A stretch of 64,000 nt of DNA, from assembly GCF_023544865.1 (NCBI RefSeq), contig NZ_JAMJFX010000003.1:124001-188000 (forward strand), read 5' to 3'. Below the pieces are notes generated by a model. It ran no database searches. It had not been told where the DNA came from and saw nothing but the letters and a program-made list of their open reading frames with translations. Below, in pieces: positions 36,786 to 46,649 of the stretch. A program made the position numbers and the translations under genes. Every line of letters starts with the position of its first letter. The stretch's first letter is position 1. Source of the DNA: Phaeovulum molybdatiresistens (GTDB lineage Bacteria; Pseudomonadota; Alphaproteobacteria; Rhodobacterales; Rhodobacteraceae).

Positions 36786-37139
36786 ATGGCCCGCGTGACG
36801 GTTGAAGATTGCGTTGACAAGGTTCCGAACCGGTTCGAACTGGTGATGCTTGCCGCGCACCGCGCCCGTGAGATTGCTGCCGGCTCTGCGATCACGGTGG
36901 ACCGCGACAACGACAAGAACCCCGTTGTCGCCCTGCGCGAGATCGCCGACGAAACTCAGGCAGCCGATGATCTGCGTGAACGGCTGATCGAAAGCAACCA
37001 GACCCAGATCGAGGTTGATGAGCCCGAGGATGACTCGATGTCGCTGCTGATGGGCGGCGAACCCGATCGCCCGCGCGAAGACGACATGTCCGAAGAACGC
37101 ATGCTGCGCATGCTGATGGACGCGCAGGGCCGCGAATAA
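36786..37139 (+). CDS. rpoZ: DNA-directed RNA polymerase omega subunit
   Basis: 117 aa from [20 protein letters not shown]. The conserved core [18 protein letters not shown] and [12 protein letters not shown] are present, followed by an acidic alphaproteobacterial tail ([15 protein letters not shown]). GGAG lies 7 nt before the ATG at 36786; an in-frame ATG at 36774 precedes that site and is less likely. It lies 24 nt before the (p)ppGpp synthetase gene, the classic rpoZ-spoT arrangement; omega is also part of the ppGpp site on polymerase. Confidence 0.95.
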   Translation: MARVTVEDCVDKVPNRFELVMLAAHRAREIAAGSAITVDRDNDKNPVVALREIADETQAADDLRERLIESNQTQIEVDEPEDDSMSLLMGGEPDRPREDDMSEERMLRMLMDAQGRE

Positions 37140-37163
37140 CACCGGGGGGCAGGGCGCGCGCGA

Positions 37164-39281
37164 ATGATCGATGTCGAAGACCTGATCGCGCTCGTCCGCA
37201 ATTACAACCCGCGCACCAATGCCGAATTGATCCGCCGCGCCTATGATTATGGCCGGCGGATGCATGATGGGCAGTTCCGCCATTCGGGCGAGCCCTATTT
37301 CACCCATCCCGTCGCCGTCGCCGCCATTCTGACCGAACAGCGGCTGGATGATGCGACCATCGTGACCGCGCTGCTGCACGACACGATCGAGGATACCCGC
37401 TCCACCTATTCCGAAGTGGCGCAGATGTTCGGCGATGAGGTCGCGGAACTGGTGGATGGGGTCACCAAGCTGACCAATCTGCAGCTGTCGTCCAACGCCT
37501 CGAAACAGGCCGAGAATTTCCGCAAGCTGTTCATGGCCATGTCCAAGGACCTGCGGGTGATCCTGGTCAAGTTGGCCGACCGTCTGCACAACATGCGCAC
37601 GATTCGGTCGATGCGGGCCGACAAGCAGGCCCAGAAGGCGCGCGAGACTATGGAGATCTTTGCGCCCCTGGCCGGCCGGATGGGCATGCAGTGGATGCGC
37701 GAGGAACTGGAAGACCTTGCCTTCAAGGTGCTGAACCCCGAGGCGCGCACCTCGATCATCCGCCGTTTCGTGACCTTGCAGAAGGAAACCGGCGATGTGA
37801 TCCCCAAGATCACCGCCGACATCCGCCACGAACTGGAAAAGGCGCAGATCGAGGCCGATGTTTTTGGCCGCGCCAAGCGCCCCTATTCGATCTGGCGCAA
37901 GATGGAGGAAAAGCAGCTTTCCTTTTCGCGCCTGTCCGACATCTACGGTTTCCGCGTCATCACCCGGTCTGAATCGGATTGCTATGCGGTGCTGGGGCTG
38001 ATCCATCAACGCTGGCGCGCGGTGCCGGGGCGGTTCAAGGATTACATCAGCCAACCCAAATCGAACGGTTACCGCTCGATCCACACCACCGTTTCGGGCC
38101 GCGATGGCAAGCGGGTCGAGGTGCAGATCCGCACCCGCCAGATGCACGAGGTGGCCGAGGCGGGCGTTGCGGCGCATTGGTCCTATCGCGATGGTGTGCG
38201 GGCGGCGAACCCCTTTGCGGTGGACCCCGCCCAATGGATCGCGCAGCTGACCGAACGTTTCGACGAGGGCGATCACGACGAATTCCTGGAAAACGTCAAA
38301 CTTGAGATGTATTCCGACCAGGTCTTCTGCTTCTCGCCCAAGGGCGAGGTGGTCAAGCTGCCCAAGGGCGCGACACCTATCGACTATGCCTATGCGATCC
38401 ACACCCGGATCGGCAATTCCTGCGTCGGCGCCAAGGTGGACGGCATCCGCGTGCCGCTGTGGACCCGGCTGAAGAACGGCCAGTCGGTCGAGATCATCAC
38501 CGCCACCGGCCAGCGGCCGCAGGCGACCTGGCTGGACATCGTCAAGACCGGCCGCGCCAAGGCCGCGATCCGCAAGTCGCTGCGCGAAGAGGACCGGACC
38601 CGGTTCGTGAAACTGGGCACGGAACTGGCGCGTGTGGCCTTTGAACATGTCGGGCGCAAGGTTTCCGACAAGGCGTTGCGCACCGCGGCCAAGACCCTGG
38701 GCCTGCCCGATGAGGTGGAACTGCTGGCCCGGATCGGATCCGCGGAACTGACCGCGCGCGAGGTGATCGAGGCACTTTACCCCGAACTGGCCGTGGCCCC
38801 CGCCGAAACGGTCGAACCCGCCCGCGCCGTTCTGGGCCTGCCCGCCGACCAGACCTTCCGCCGTGCGGGCTGTTGCCAGCCGCTGCCCGGGGAACGGATC
38901 ATCGGCATCACCTATCGCGGCCAGGGTGTCGTGATCCATGCCGCCGACTGCCCGGTTCTGGCCGAATTCGAGGAACAGCCCCAGCGCTGGGTCGATCTGC
39001 ACTGGCATTCGGGCCGGCACGCGCCAGTCTATTCTGCCAGTCTCAAATTGACCATTTCCAACGATGCCGGGGTGCTTGGCCATATCTGCACCTTGATCGG
39101 TCAGCAGAAGGCCAATATCTCTGATCTGAACTTCGTCGATCGCAAACCCGATTTTTATTCTCTCATGATAGAGGTCGAGTTGCGCGACGTCGAACATCTG
39201 CACACGCTGCTGACCGCGCTTGAGGCGGAAAGCAACGTGGCGCAGGTTGAACGGTATCGCGATCTGACGCGCAAGCCCTGA
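37164..39281 (+). CDS. rsh: Bifunctional (p)ppGpp synthetase/hydrolase (RelA/SpoT homologue)
   Basis: 705 aa cytosolic stringent-response enzyme. N-terminal HD hydrolase domain (HSGEPYFTHPVAVAAIL, ALLHDTIEDTRSTY, residues about 30-200). Synthetase domain with DIYGFRVITRSESDCY and PKSNGYRSIHTTVSG (about 240-350). TGS domain with VFCFSPKGEVVKLPKGATPI (about 385-445). C-terminal ACT domain (about 630-700). HD residues and the synthetase loop are both intact, so both activities are expected. It follows rpoZ and precedes a DUF2062 gene. Confidence 0.96.
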   Translation: MIDVEDLIALVRNYNPRTNAELIRRAYDYGRRMHDGQFRHSGEPYFTHPVAVAAILTEQRLDDATIVTALLHDTIEDTRSTYSEVAQMFGDEVAELVDGVTKLTNLQLSSNASKQAENFRKLFMAMSKDLRVILVKLADRLHNMRTIRSMRADKQAQKARETMEIFAPLAGRMGMQWMREELEDLAFKVLNPEARTSIIRRFVTLQKETGDVIPKITADIRHELEKAQIEADVFGRAKRPYSIWRKMEEKQLSFSRLSDIYGFRVITRSESDCYAVLGLIHQRWRAVPGRFKDYISQPKSNGYRSIHTTVSGRDGKRVEVQIRTRQMHEVAEAGVAAHWSYRDGVRAANPFAVDPAQWIAQLTERFDEGDHDEFLENVKLEMYSDQVFCFSPKGEVVKLPKGATPIDYAYAIHTRIGNSCVGAKVDGIRVPLWTRLKNGQSVEIITATGQRPQATWLDIVKTGRAKAAIRKSLREEDRTRFVKLGTELARVAFEHVGRKVSDKALRTAAKTLGLPDEVELLARIGSAELTAREVIEALYPELAVAPAETVEPARAVLGLPADQTFRRAGCCQPLPGERIIGITYRGQGVVIHAADCPVLAEFEEQPQRWVDLHWHSGRHAPVYSASLKLTISNDAGVLGHICTLIGQQKANISDLNFVDRKPDFYSLMIEVELRDVEHLHTLLTALEAESNVAQVERYRDLTRKP

Positions 39282-39320
39282 TCTGCGACGCGCCCGGGCA
39301 GGGCGGGGGAAGGACTGGAC

Positions 39321-39992
39321 GTGGTATTCAAGCGGCGTGACAGGCGACCGGCGCTAAAGGCGATGCGGGAATTCCTGTGGCCTCGCGGTGGTTGGGCGCG
39401 GGCCTTCCACTATGTCCGCCACCGCGTGAACCGCCTGCCCGATCAGCCCCACCGCATTGCGCGGGGCATTTTTGCGGGGGTTTTCGTTTCCTTCACGCCG
39501 CTGTTCGGGCTGCATTTCCTGTCCGCCGCGCTGGTGGCGCTTGCGCTGCGGGCCAATGTTCTGGCGGCGTTGCTGGCCACCTTTATCGGCAACCCCCTGA
39601 CCTTCCCGATCATTGCGGTTTCGGCGATGAAGCTGGGCAAGTGGATGCTGGGCCGCCGCCACGGCCCGGAAGAACCGGAACGTCTTGGCCAGACATTCCT
39701 TGCCGCGGGTGAGGATCTGCACCACAATTTCCTGGCGCTGTTCACCACCGACAAGATGTATTGGGGCGGGCTTGCGCGCTTTTTCCACGATGTCTGGTTG
39801 CCCTATCTGGTGGGCGGGCTGCTTCCGGGCATTGCCGCCGGGGTGCTGTGTTACTACCTGTCCCTTCCCATCGTCGAGGCTTATCAGACGCGCCGCCGCG
39901 CCCGCCTGAAGGACCGGCTGGAGGCCCTGCGCGCCCGCCTTGACGCGCGGCGCGAAGACCGTGGCAGCCGCGACCCTGGCGACACGCTTTAG
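39321..39992 (+). CDS. DUF2062 membrane protein
   Basis: 223 aa, GTG start with GGGGGAAGG 7 nt upstream. The DUF2062 core has an amphipathic start (PRGGWARAFHYVRHRVNRLP), then RIARGIFAGVFVSFTPLFGLH and LLATFIGNPLTFPII. Several membrane segments run through about residue 185, and the C-terminus is arginine-rich (RRRARLKDRLEALRARLDAR). Function unknown; the family is common downstream of pdxJ or rsh in alphaproteobacteria. It lies in the rpoZ-recO cluster. Confidence 0.88.
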   Translation: MVFKRRDRRPALKAMREFLWPRGGWARAFHYVRHRVNRLPDQPHRIARGIFAGVFVSFTPLFGLHFLSAALVALALRANVLAALLATFIGNPLTFPIIAVSAMKLGKWMLGRRHGPEEPERLGQTFLAAGEDLHHNFLALFTTDKMYWGGLARFFHDVWLPYLVGGLLPGIAAGVLCYYLSLPIVEAYQTRRRARLKDRLEALRARLDARREDRGSRDPGDTL

Positions 39993-40055
39993 GGGTGTTC
40001 CCAATCCGGTTGCGCCGCATTACCCTGCGCGCGTCATGGCCATGGGGGACCGACG

Positions 40056-40817
40056 ATGCCGCAATCCGACCCGAACCGCCTGCGTCTGGGCGTCAATATC
40101 GATCACGTCGCCACGCTGCGCAATGCGCGCGGATCGGCCTATCCTGACCCTGTCCGCGCCGCGCGCCTGGCCGAGGAGGCGGGGGCCGACGGCATCACGG
40201 CCCATCTGCGTGAAGATCGCCGCCATATCCGCGATGCCGATATCGGCGCGCTGATGGCCGCGTTGCGCCGACCGCTGAATTTTGAAATGGCGGCCACGGC
40301 GGAAATGCAGGAAATTGCCCTGCGCCACCGCCCCCATGCGGCCTGCATCGTCCCCGAAAAGCGCGAAGAGCGCACGACCGAAGGGGGCCTTGATGTGGCG
40401 GGCGATGAGGCCCGGCTGGCGGATTACATCGCGCCCCTGTGTGCGGCGGGCATCCGCGTGTCGATGTTCATTGGCCATGACCCTGCCCAGATCGAGGCTT
40501 CGGCCCGGATTGGCGCGGCGGTGGTGGAACTGCACACGGGCCATTACTGCGACCTTCACCACGAAGGCAGGCTGGCCGAACGCGATGCCGAACTTGCGGC
40601 GCTGCGCGAGGGCGCCCGGCTGGCCCATTCCCTGGGCCTTGAGGTGCATGCCGGCCACGGCCTGACCTTTGACACCGTGGGCCCCATCGCCGCCTTCCCC
40701 GAGGTGCGCGAACTGAACATCGGGCATTTCCTGATTGCAGAGGCGGTGTTCATCGGCCTTGGCCCCGCCATCGCACGGATGCGGGCCGCGATGGATGCGG
40801 CGCGCGCCGGCGCATAG
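40056..40817 (+). CDS. pdxJ: Pyridoxine 5'-phosphate synthase
   Basis: 253 aa TIM-barrel enzyme condensing 1-deoxyxylulose-5-phosphate with 3-amino-2-oxopropyl phosphate to make pyridoxine 5'-phosphate. Motifs: [52 protein letters not shown], and [14 protein letters not shown]. Normal family length. Precedes acpS by 12 nt in the widespread pdxJ-acpS-lepB-rnc-era order. Confidence 0.96.
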   Translation: MPQSDPNRLRLGVNIDHVATLRNARGSAYPDPVRAARLAEEAGADGITAHLREDRRHIRDADIGALMAALRRPLNFEMAATAEMQEIALRHRPHAACIVPEKREERTTEGGLDVAGDEARLADYIAPLCAAGIRVSMFIGHDPAQIEASARIGAAVVELHTGHYCDLHHEGRLAERDAELAALREGARLAHSLGLEVHAGHGLTFDTVGPIAAFPEVRELNIGHFLIAEAVFIGLGPAIARMRAAMDAARAGA

Positions 40818-40829
40818 GGGCGGGGGGCG

Positions 40830-41231
40830 ATGATCCTGGGCATCGGGTCCGATCTGGCCAATATAGACCGGATCGCGGCGACGCTGGATCGGTTCGGCGA
40901 CCGGTTCCGCAACCGCGTCTTCACGCCCGCCGAACAGGCCAAGGCCGAACGGCGCGCGGACACGCCCGGAACCTATGCCAAGCGCTGGGCCGCGAAAGAG
41001 GCCTGTTCCAAGGCGCTGGGCACCGGCCTGCGGATGGGCATTGCCTGGCGTGACATGGCGGTGACCAACCTGCACACCGGCCAGCCGGTCATGCACCTGA
41101 CCGGCTGGGCCGCCGACAGGTTGGCCGCGATGACGCCGGCCGGCCACGAAGCCGTGATCCACGTCACCCTGACCGATGATCACCCCTGGGCGCAGGCCTT
41201 TGTCGTGATCGAGGCGCGCAGGCTTCCTTGA
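40830..41231 (+). CDS. acpS: Holo-[acyl-carrier-protein] synthase
   Basis: 133 aa. Moves the 4'-phosphopantetheine arm from CoA onto [18 protein letters not shown] carries the metal-binding Asp, and [18 protein letters not shown] the conserved Glu and Lys. [13 protein letters not shown] closes the domain. Normal length and position after pdxJ. It is followed 56 nt later by lepB. Confidence 0.96.
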   Translation: MILGIGSDLANIDRIAATLDRFGDRFRNRVFTPAEQAKAERRADTPGTYAKRWAAKEACSKALGTGLRMGIAWRDMAVTNLHTGQPVMHLTGWAADRLAAMTPAGHEAVIHVTLTDDHPWAQAFVVIEARRLP

Positions 41232-41287
41232 CTCGGGCGCGCGCGCATCGCAAGGAAGGCAGGATTTTCAGCAAGGACCGGGCAGGC

Positions 41288-42070
41288 ATGGCAAGCAAGA
41301 CCGACAGCGGCATCGTCGAGACGATCAAGACCGTCTTCTGGGCCCTTCTTATTGCGGGGGTGTTCCGGACGCTGTTCTTTCAGCCGTTCTGGATTCCTTC
41401 CGGATCCATGAAGGATACGCTGCTGATCGGCGACTTCCTGTTCGTCAACAAGATGGCCTATGGCTATTCGCGCCATTCCTGCCCGTTCTCGGCCTGCCCG
41501 ATCGAAGGGCGCATCTTTGGATCGGACCCGGAACGGGGCGATGTGGTGGTGTTTCGCCACCCCACCCGCGGGGTCGATTTCATCAAGCGCGTCGTTGGCA
41601 TGCCAGGCGATACGGTGCAGATGAGGGACGGCGTGCTGCATATCAATGGCGCGCCGGTGCAGCTGGCCGATGGCGGGGTCTTCCGCGAGGTCAAGGAACT
41701 GCAGGGCCCCCAGGGCCTGATGCCGCGCTGTGAAAATGATCCGGTGGGCCAGGGCGGTATCTGCGAAAAGACGCGCCAGATCGAAACCCTTCCTGGCGGC
41801 GCCAGCCATTCCATCCTGAACATCGCAGATGGCTGGATGGCCGACAACACGCCCGTCTTCACCGTGCCTGCGGGGCAGTTCTTCTTCATGGGCGACAACC
41901 GCGACAATTCCGAAGACAGCCGCTTTCCGGCCGCCGCGGGCGGGCTTGGATTTGTTCCGGCGGAATTCCTGATCGGGCGCGCGGATCGGGTGATGTTCTC
42001 ATCCGCGGGGCGGTCGCTGTTCTTCTTCTGGACCTGGCGGTCCGACCGCTTCTTCAAGGCGATCGAGTGA
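41288..42070 (+). CDS. lepB: Signal peptidase I
   Basis: 260 aa inner-membrane serine protease that cuts Sec signal peptides. One N-terminal membrane segment ([20 protein letters not shown]), catalytic S40 in [13 protein letters not shown], general-base lysine K100 in [13 protein letters not shown], and [15 protein letters not shown]. An open frame extends 20 codons upstream, but the ATG at 41288 gives the usual short cytosolic N-terminus. The last bases (GAGTGA) contain the GTG start of rnc. Confidence 0.95.
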   Translation: MASKTDSGIVETIKTVFWALLIAGVFRTLFFQPFWIPSGSMKDTLLIGDFLFVNKMAYGYSRHSCPFSACPIEGRIFGSDPERGDVVVFRHPTRGVDFIKRVVGMPGDTVQMRDGVLHINGAPVQLADGGVFREVKELQGPQGLMPRCENDPVGQGGICEKTRQIETLPGGASHSILNIADGWMADNTPVFTVPAGQFFFMGDNRDNSEDSRFPAAAGGLGFVPAEFLIGRADRVMFSSAGRSLFFFWTWRSDRFFKAIE

Positions 42071-42756
42071 AGGTTTCCGCCGATATCCAGGCCTTCATGG
42101 GCCGTCTGGGGCATGGTTTCGCCAAGCCCGAACTGCTGCTGCGCGCGCTGACGCATGCCTCGATCGCCTCATCGACCCGGCCCGACAACCAGCGTCTGGA
42201 ATTTCTGGGCGACCGGGTGCTGGGTCTGGTGATGGCCGACGCGCTTTTGCGCGCCGACAAGGGCGCCTCCGAAGGTCAGCTTGCCCCGCGCTTCAATGCT
42301 CTGGTGCGCAAGGAAACCTGCGCCGATGTCGCCCGTCAGATCGACCTTGGGGCGGTGCTGAAGCTGGGCCGGTCGGAAATGATGACCGGCGGCCGCCGCA
42401 AGGAGGCGCTTCTGGGCGACGCGATGGAGGCGGTGATCGCCGCCGTCTATCTGGACGCGGGCCTTGAGGTTGCGCGCGCCCTGGTGCTGCGGCTTTGGGG
42501 CGGCCGGCTGGCCAACGTCGCCGAAGACGCCCGCGACGCCAAGACCAGCTTGCAGGAATGGGCCCAGGCCCGCGGCCTGCCGCCGCCGAAATATGTGACC
42601 ATCGCGCGCGAAGGCCCGGACCACGCCCCGGTCTTCACGATAGAGGCGCAGCTGGCCTCGGGCGAGGTGGCGCAGGCCACGGCGGGCGCGAAACGGCAGG
42701 CCGAACAGGCCGCGGCAAAGGCGCTTCTGACCCGGATGGAGGGGCAAGATGACTGA
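42067..42756 (+). CDS. rnc: Ribonuclease III
   Basis: Double-stranded-RNA endonuclease for rRNA and mRNA processing. 229 aa. The signature [15 protein letters not shown] is at about residues 42-56, a second acidic site is in [14 protein letters not shown], and a double-stranded-RNA-binding domain occupies about residues 155-225. Start is a GTG that overlaps the lepB stop (GTGA), with AAGG about 8 nt before. It overlaps era by 8 nt. Confidence 0.95.
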   Translation: MKVSADIQAFMGRLGHGFAKPELLLRALTHASIASSTRPDNQRLEFLGDRVLGLVMADALLRADKGASEGQLAPRFNALVRKETCADVARQIDLGAVLKLGRSEMMTGGRRKEALLGDAMEAVIAAVYLDAGLEVARALVLRLWGGRLANVAEDARDAKTSLQEWAQARGLPPPKYVTIAREGPDHAPVFTIEAQLASGEVAQATAGAKRQAEQAAAKALLTRMEGQDD

Positions 42757-43660
42757 AACGACACGCGCCGGCTTTGTGGCCTTGATCGGTGAACCGAACG
42801 CGGGCAAGTCGACCCTGTTGAACCGCATGGTCGGGGCCAAGGTCTCGATCGTGACGCACAAGGTGCAGACCACCCGCGCCCGCATCCGCGGCGTCGCGAT
42901 CGAAGGCGACGCCCAGATCGTCTTTGTCGACACCCCCGGCATCTTCCGCCCGCGCCGTCGGCTGGACCGCGCAATGGTTTCCGCCGCCTGGGGCGGCGCC
43001 GCCGATGCCGATATCATCGTCCTGCTGATCGAGGCGCATCGCGGCCTGACCGAAGGCGTGGCGTCGATCATCGCGGCGCTGAAGGAACGCGCTGGCGACC
43101 GCCCGGTGACCCTTGCCATCAACAAGATCGATCGCGTCAAGGCCGAGGTGCTTCTGGCGTTGGCCGAAAAACTGAACGGCGAATACCCCTTTGCACGGAC
43201 CTTCATGATCTCGGCCGAACGTGGCTATGGCGTGGATGACCTGCGCGAATGGCTCGCCCGGCAATTGCCCGAAGGCCCGTGGTTCTACCCTGAAGATCAG
43301 ATCGCCGACCTGCCGATGCGCGTCATCGCCGCCGAGGTCACGCGCGAAAAGCTGACGCTTCGCCTGCATGAGGAACTGCCCTATCAGCTGACCGTCGAGA
43401 CCGAGAAATGGGAAGACCGCGCCGACGGTTCCACCCGCATCGACCAGCTGATCTATGTCGCCCGCGAAGGCCACAAGGGCATTGTCCTTGGCAAGGGGGG
43501 CGAAACGATCAAGGCCATTTCCAAGGCCGCGCGCGCCGATCTGACGGAATTCCTGGGCCGCCCGGTGCATCTGTTCCTGCAGGTCAAGGTCCGCCCGAAC
43601 TGGCTGGAAGAGGCGGAACGCTATTCGGAAATGGGCCTTGATTTCAAGGACGGTGACTAG
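42749..43660 (+). CDS. era: GTPase Era
   Basis: 303 aa ribosome-assembly GTPase that binds the 16S rRNA 3' end. G1 is GEPNAGKST (residues 12-20), G3 is DTPGIF, and G4 is NKID. The C-terminal KH domain follows ([20 protein letters not shown]). Overlaps rnc by 8 nt and touches the DUF1491 gene by one nucleotide. Era and RNase III are commonly coexpressed. Confidence 0.96.
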   Translation: MTETTRAGFVALIGEPNAGKSTLLNRMVGAKVSIVTHKVQTTRARIRGVAIEGDAQIVFVDTPGIFRPRRRLDRAMVSAAWGGAADADIIVLLIEAHRGLTEGVASIIAALKERAGDRPVTLAINKIDRVKAEVLLALAEKLNGEYPFARTFMISAERGYGVDDLREWLARQLPEGPWFYPEDQIADLPMRVIAAEVTREKLTLRLHEELPYQLTVETEKWEDRADGSTRIDQLIYVAREGHKGIVLGKGGETIKAISKAARADLTEFLGRPVHLFLQVKVRPNWLEEAERYSEMGLDFKDGD

Positions 43661-43995
43661 TGTCGGCGCGCCTGGCATCCGATGTCTGGGTGCGCGCCTA
43701 CCTCAAGCGGCTGGAGCTGGCTTTCATCCCCGCCTATGTCACGGCGCATGGCCATGCCGAGGCGGGGGCTATCCTGATAAAATGCGCCACGCTGGACGGC
43801 CGCGCCCGGGCCCTGCACCGCAGCTATGACCTGATGACGGGCCAACGCGCCTGGGTCACGCTGGCCGAAGGCCCCGAACCCGAGGTGGACGCCGCCGTCG
43901 CCCGCCAGCGCAAGTTCGACCCCGACCTCTGGGTCATCGAAATCGAAAGCCGCGATGGCCGCACCCTTCTGGAGGAGGAGGGTCTGGCCGACTGA
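43660..43995 (+). CDS. DUF1491 family protein
   Basis: 111 aa. MSARLASDVWVRAYLKRLE, GAILIKCATLDGRARALHRS and the C-terminal DPDLWVIEIESRDGRTLL fit this small alphaproteobacterial family found next to era. Function unknown; it has no signal peptide. Start is a GTG sharing one base with the era stop (TAGTG), a tight coupling. A palindromic element follows, before recO. Confidence 0.88.
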   Translation: MSARLASDVWVRAYLKRLELAFIPAYVTAHGHAEAGAILIKCATLDGRARALHRSYDLMTGQRAWVTLAEGPEPEVDAAVARQRKFDPDLWVIEIESRDGRTLLEEEGLAD

Positions 43996-44006
43996 CCGGC
44001 TTTCCC

Positions 44007-44060
44007 TTTCGGCTTTGCAGAAATATCCTGCGGGGGTCCGGGGGTGCAAAACCCCCGGTG
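44007..44060 (+). repeat. Dispersed intergenic palindromic element, copy E
   Basis: Preceded by TTTCGGCT; the core TTGCAGAAATATCCTGCGGG is followed by a CCGGGGGT/ACCCCCGG hairpin. It lies between the DUF1491 gene and recO, within the cluster. Confidence 0.7.
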
Positions 44061-44092
44061 CGACCTGACCGATTTCGCCAAGGAAGGGCATG

Positions 44093-44815
44093 ATGGACTG
44101 GCGCGACGAAGGCACGATCATCGCGGTGCGCCCGCATGGCGAAAGCTCGGCGATTGCCGAGGTCTTCACCGCCGCGCATGGCCGGCACGCCGGGGTCGTG
44201 CGGGGCGGGGCCTCGCGCCGCCTGGCCGCGGTGTTGCAGCCGGGCAGCCGGGTCGCGGTGGCTTGGCGCGCGCGCCTGGAAGATCACATGGGCAGCTTCA
44301 CGGTTGAACCGCTGGCAAGCCGCGCCAGTGTTCTGTCGGACCGCCTTGCGCTTCTTGGGCTGAATGCCACCTGCGCGCTGCTTAGCTACACCCTGCCCGA
44401 ACGCGAACCGCACCCCGCGCTGCACGCGATGACGGAACCGTTGTTTGACCTGATGGCCGGTGCTGCGCCGGGCTGGCTTCTGGCCTATCTTCGCTGGGAG
44501 ATGGGCTTGCTGGAAGAACTGGGCTACGGCCTTGACCTGACCCGCTGCGCCGTCACCGGCACGCGCGAGGATCTGGCCTTTGTCAGCCCGAAAACCGGCC
44601 GTGCCGTCAGCCGCGAAGGCGCGGGGGACTGGGCGCCGCGGCTGCTGCCCCTGCCGCAATGCCTGTTGGGGCAGGGGCCTGCCAGCGTGGAAGAACTGCG
44701 GCAGGGCTTGGCCCTGACCGGGTTCTTTCTGGGGGAACGGCTTTCGGTGGACCTTGGCACCCGCCCCTTGCCTGCGGCGCGGGCACGGCTGATCGAGGCC
44801 TTGACGCGGGCATGA
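44093..44815 (+). CDS. recO: DNA repair protein RecO
   Basis: About 240 aa recombination mediator that helps load RecA and anneals strands with RecR. N-terminal OB-fold ([40 protein letters not shown]), then a helical region and a C-terminal zinc-less domain ([18 protein letters not shown]). Two ATGs in tandem (44090 and 44093); the second reads MDWRDEG as in homologues, and AAGGAA lies near. A hairpin immediately after the stop can serve as terminator. Confidence 0.94.
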   Translation: MDWRDEGTIIAVRPHGESSAIAEVFTAAHGRHAGVVRGGASRRLAAVLQPGSRVAVAWRARLEDHMGSFTVEPLASRASVLSDRLALLGLNATCALLSYTLPEREPHPALHAMTEPLFDLMAGAAPGWLLAYLRWEMGLLEELGYGLDLTRCAVTGTREDLAFVSPKTGRAVSREGAGDWAPRLLPLPQCLLGQGPASVEELRQGLALTGFFLGERLSVDLGTRPLPAARARLIEALTRA

Positions 44816-44839
44816 AAAAGGCGGGGCCCAAGCCCCGCC
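44815..44839. terminator. Terminator between recO and the acyl-CoA dehydrogenase gene
   Basis: GGCGGGGC at 44820-44827 pairs with GCCCCGCC at 44832-44839. On the minus strand it is followed by a T run (five A at 44815-44819 on the plus strand), so it ends mcd transcription. The plus-strand tail (TGTT) is weaker. Confidence 0.7.
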
Positions 44840-44860
44840 TGTTCCGCGAGTTCAGCCGGA

Positions 44861-46525
44861 TCAGCCCAGCAGGCGCCGCGCGATCACCTGCGCCTGAATT
44901 TCCGCAGCACCTTCAAAGATGTTCAGGATGCGGGCGTCGCACAGGATGCGGCTGATCTGGTATTCCAGCGCAAAGCCGTTGCCGCCGTGGATTTGCAGCG
45001 CGTTGTCCGCCGCGGCCCAGGCCACGCGGGCGCCCAGCAGTTTCGCCATCCCGGCCTCAAGGTCGCAGCGGTGGCCGTGATCCTTTTCCCAGGCCGAGAA
45101 ATAGGTCAGCTGCCGCGCGATCATGATTTCCACCGCCATCATCGCCAGCTTGCCGGACACGCGGGGGAATTCGATCAGCGACTTGCCGAACTGCTTGCGG
45201 TCGATGGCATATTGCATGCCGACCTCGACCGCGGCCTGCGCCACGCCGATCGCGCGCGCAGCGGTCTGGATGCGGGCGGATTCGAAGGTTTCCATCAGCT
45301 GCTTGAAGCCCTTGCCCGGTTCGCCGCCCAGAATATTCTCGCCCTTGACGCGGAAGCCGTCGAAGCCGAGTTCATATTCCTTCATGCCGCGATAGCCCAA
45401 CACCTCGATCTCGCCGCCGGTCATGCCGGGGGTGGGGAAGGGGTTTTCGTCGGTGCCGGGGATCTTTTCGGCCAGGAACATCGACAGGCCGCGATAGTCG
45501 GTGGTGTTCGGGTCGGTGCGCGCCAGCAGCGTCATCACATGGGTGCGCGCGGCATGGGTGATCCAGGTCTTGTTGCCGGTGATCACCCAGTCGTCGCCGT
45601 CTTTCACCGCGCGGGTGCGCAGGCTGCCAAGGTCGGACCCGGTGTTGGGTTCGGTGAAGACCGCCGTGGGCAGGATCTCGCCCGAGGCGATCTTGGGCAG
45701 CCACTTGGCCTTTTGCTCCTCGGTGCCGCCACACAGGATCAGCTCGGCGGCGATCTCGCTGCGGGTGCCAAGGCTGCCGACGCCGATATAGCCGCGCGAC
45801 AGTTCCTCGGACACGACGACCATGGATGCCTTCGACATGCCAAGCCCGCCGTATTCTTCCGGGATGGTCAGGCCAAAGACGCCCAGTTCCGCCAATTCGC
45901 CGATCACCTCCATCGGGATCAGCTCATCCTTCAGGTGCCATTCATGGGCATTGGGGGCGACGCGTTCGTCGGCATAGCGGCGGAACTGGTCGCGGATCAT
46001 TTCCAGATCGTCATCCAGACCCGAGGCGCCAAAGGTCGCCCGGCCCTGATTGTCGCGCATCAACGCCACCAGCGCGGTCCGCGCGGCGGGGGTGTTGCCC
46101 TGGGCGATCAGCTGCGCCGCGGCGGGGCCGGGGGTCCAGCTTTGGTCAAGGTCCGACAGGCGGGCGGTTTCGCCCTGGCTCATCGGGATGCCGCCCAAAA
46201 TCTGCGCCAGGTATTCGCCAAAGCCGATCTGCAGGATCAGGGCTTCCATGTCGCCGAACTGCCCGGCCTCGGCCAGTCGGCCCGCCCAGGCACGCAGCTG
46301 GGTCAGCGAGTGGTTGTAGGTGGTCAACCACGACAGGGCATGGGCCGCGAATTGATCGGCCTCCAGCGCCGCGCCGGAAATCTTGCCATCGCGGGTCACC
46401 CGGGCGCGCAACGCCTCGGTCGCGGATGCGGTCAGCGCGGCCACTTCGGGAAGGGCGGCATTGGTCAGGGCCAGAAGGTCGGTCAGAATGGCGGTTTTCG
46501 GCATCGCAGCCCCATCATGCGGCAT
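44861..46525 (-). CDS. mcd: Acyl-CoA dehydrogenase family flavoprotein, probable (2S)-methylsuccinyl-CoA dehydrogenase
   Basis: 554 aa. Residues about 170 onward are an acyl-CoA dehydrogenase (GVFGLTIPEEYGGLGMSKAS, AVFTEPNTGSDLGSLRTRAV, RKQFGKSLIEFPRVSGKLAM, QIHGGNGFALEYQISRILCD). The extra N-terminal helical domain of about 160 residues (ALSWLTTYNHSLTQLRAW, LQIGFGEYLAQILGGIPMSQ) is what methylsuccinyl-CoA dehydrogenases of the ethylmalonyl-CoA pathway carry. Ordinary short-chain ACADs (about 380 aa) lack it. The ATG at 46525 has AAAGGA 8 nt upstream; the ATG at 46504 is an alternative. Electrons would pass to ETF, encoded about 16 kb away. Confidence 0.8.
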   Translation of the reverse strand: MPHDGAAMPKTAILTDLLALTNAALPEVAALTASATEALRARVTRDGKISGAALEADQFAAHALSWLTTYNHSLTQLRAWAGRLAEAGQFGDMEALILQIGFGEYLAQILGGIPMSQGETARLSDLDQSWTPGPAAAQLIAQGNTPAARTALVALMRDNQGRATFGASGLDDDLEMIRDQFRRYADERVAPNAHEWHLKDELIPMEVIGELAELGVFGLTIPEEYGGLGMSKASMVVVSEELSRGYIGVGSLGTRSEIAAELILCGGTEEQKAKWLPKIASGEILPTAVFTEPNTGSDLGSLRTRAVKDGDDWVITGNKTWITHAARTHVMTLLARTDPNTTDYRGLSMFLAEKIPGTDENPFPTPGMTGGEIEVLGYRGMKEYELGFDGFRVKGENILGGEPGKGFKQLMETFESARIQTAARAIGVAQAAVEVGMQYAIDRKQFGKSLIEFPRVSGKLAMMAVEIMIARQLTYFSAWEKDHGHRCDLEAGMAKLLGARVAWAAADNALQIHGGNGFALEYQISRILCDARILNIFEGAAEIQAQVIARRLLG

Positions 46526-46571
46526 GAGTCGGTTCCTTTCTGCAGTTGCACAATGCTTAGGCAGTCTTGAT

Positions 46572-46582
46572 TTGCTGCGCAA
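46572..46582. promoter_or_regulatory. Small palindrome upstream of mcd
   Basis: TTGC-TGC-GCAA in the 125-nt gap before mcd, followed by an AT-rich stretch and a second GCGCAA. It resembles the TGC-rich sites bound by PhaR-type regulators of polyhydroxybutyrate genes, but such short palindromes are weak evidence. Confidence 0.25.
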
Positions 46583-46649
46583 TAAAAATTCGCGCAACCG
46601 CATCAAGGGGTATGATTGTGTCGCGCCAGTTATCGGCCATGCCTATGGC

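Noticed and set aside
36723..39203. An 826-codon minus-strand frame opposite rpoZ and rsh
   Set aside because: GC-rich shadow of real genes; the plus-strand frames carry clear omega and RSH domains.
44987..46570. A 527-codon plus-strand frame opposite the acyl-CoA dehydrogenase
   Set aside because: Shadow frame; the protein is a glycine/arginine/histidine-rich sequence with no domain.
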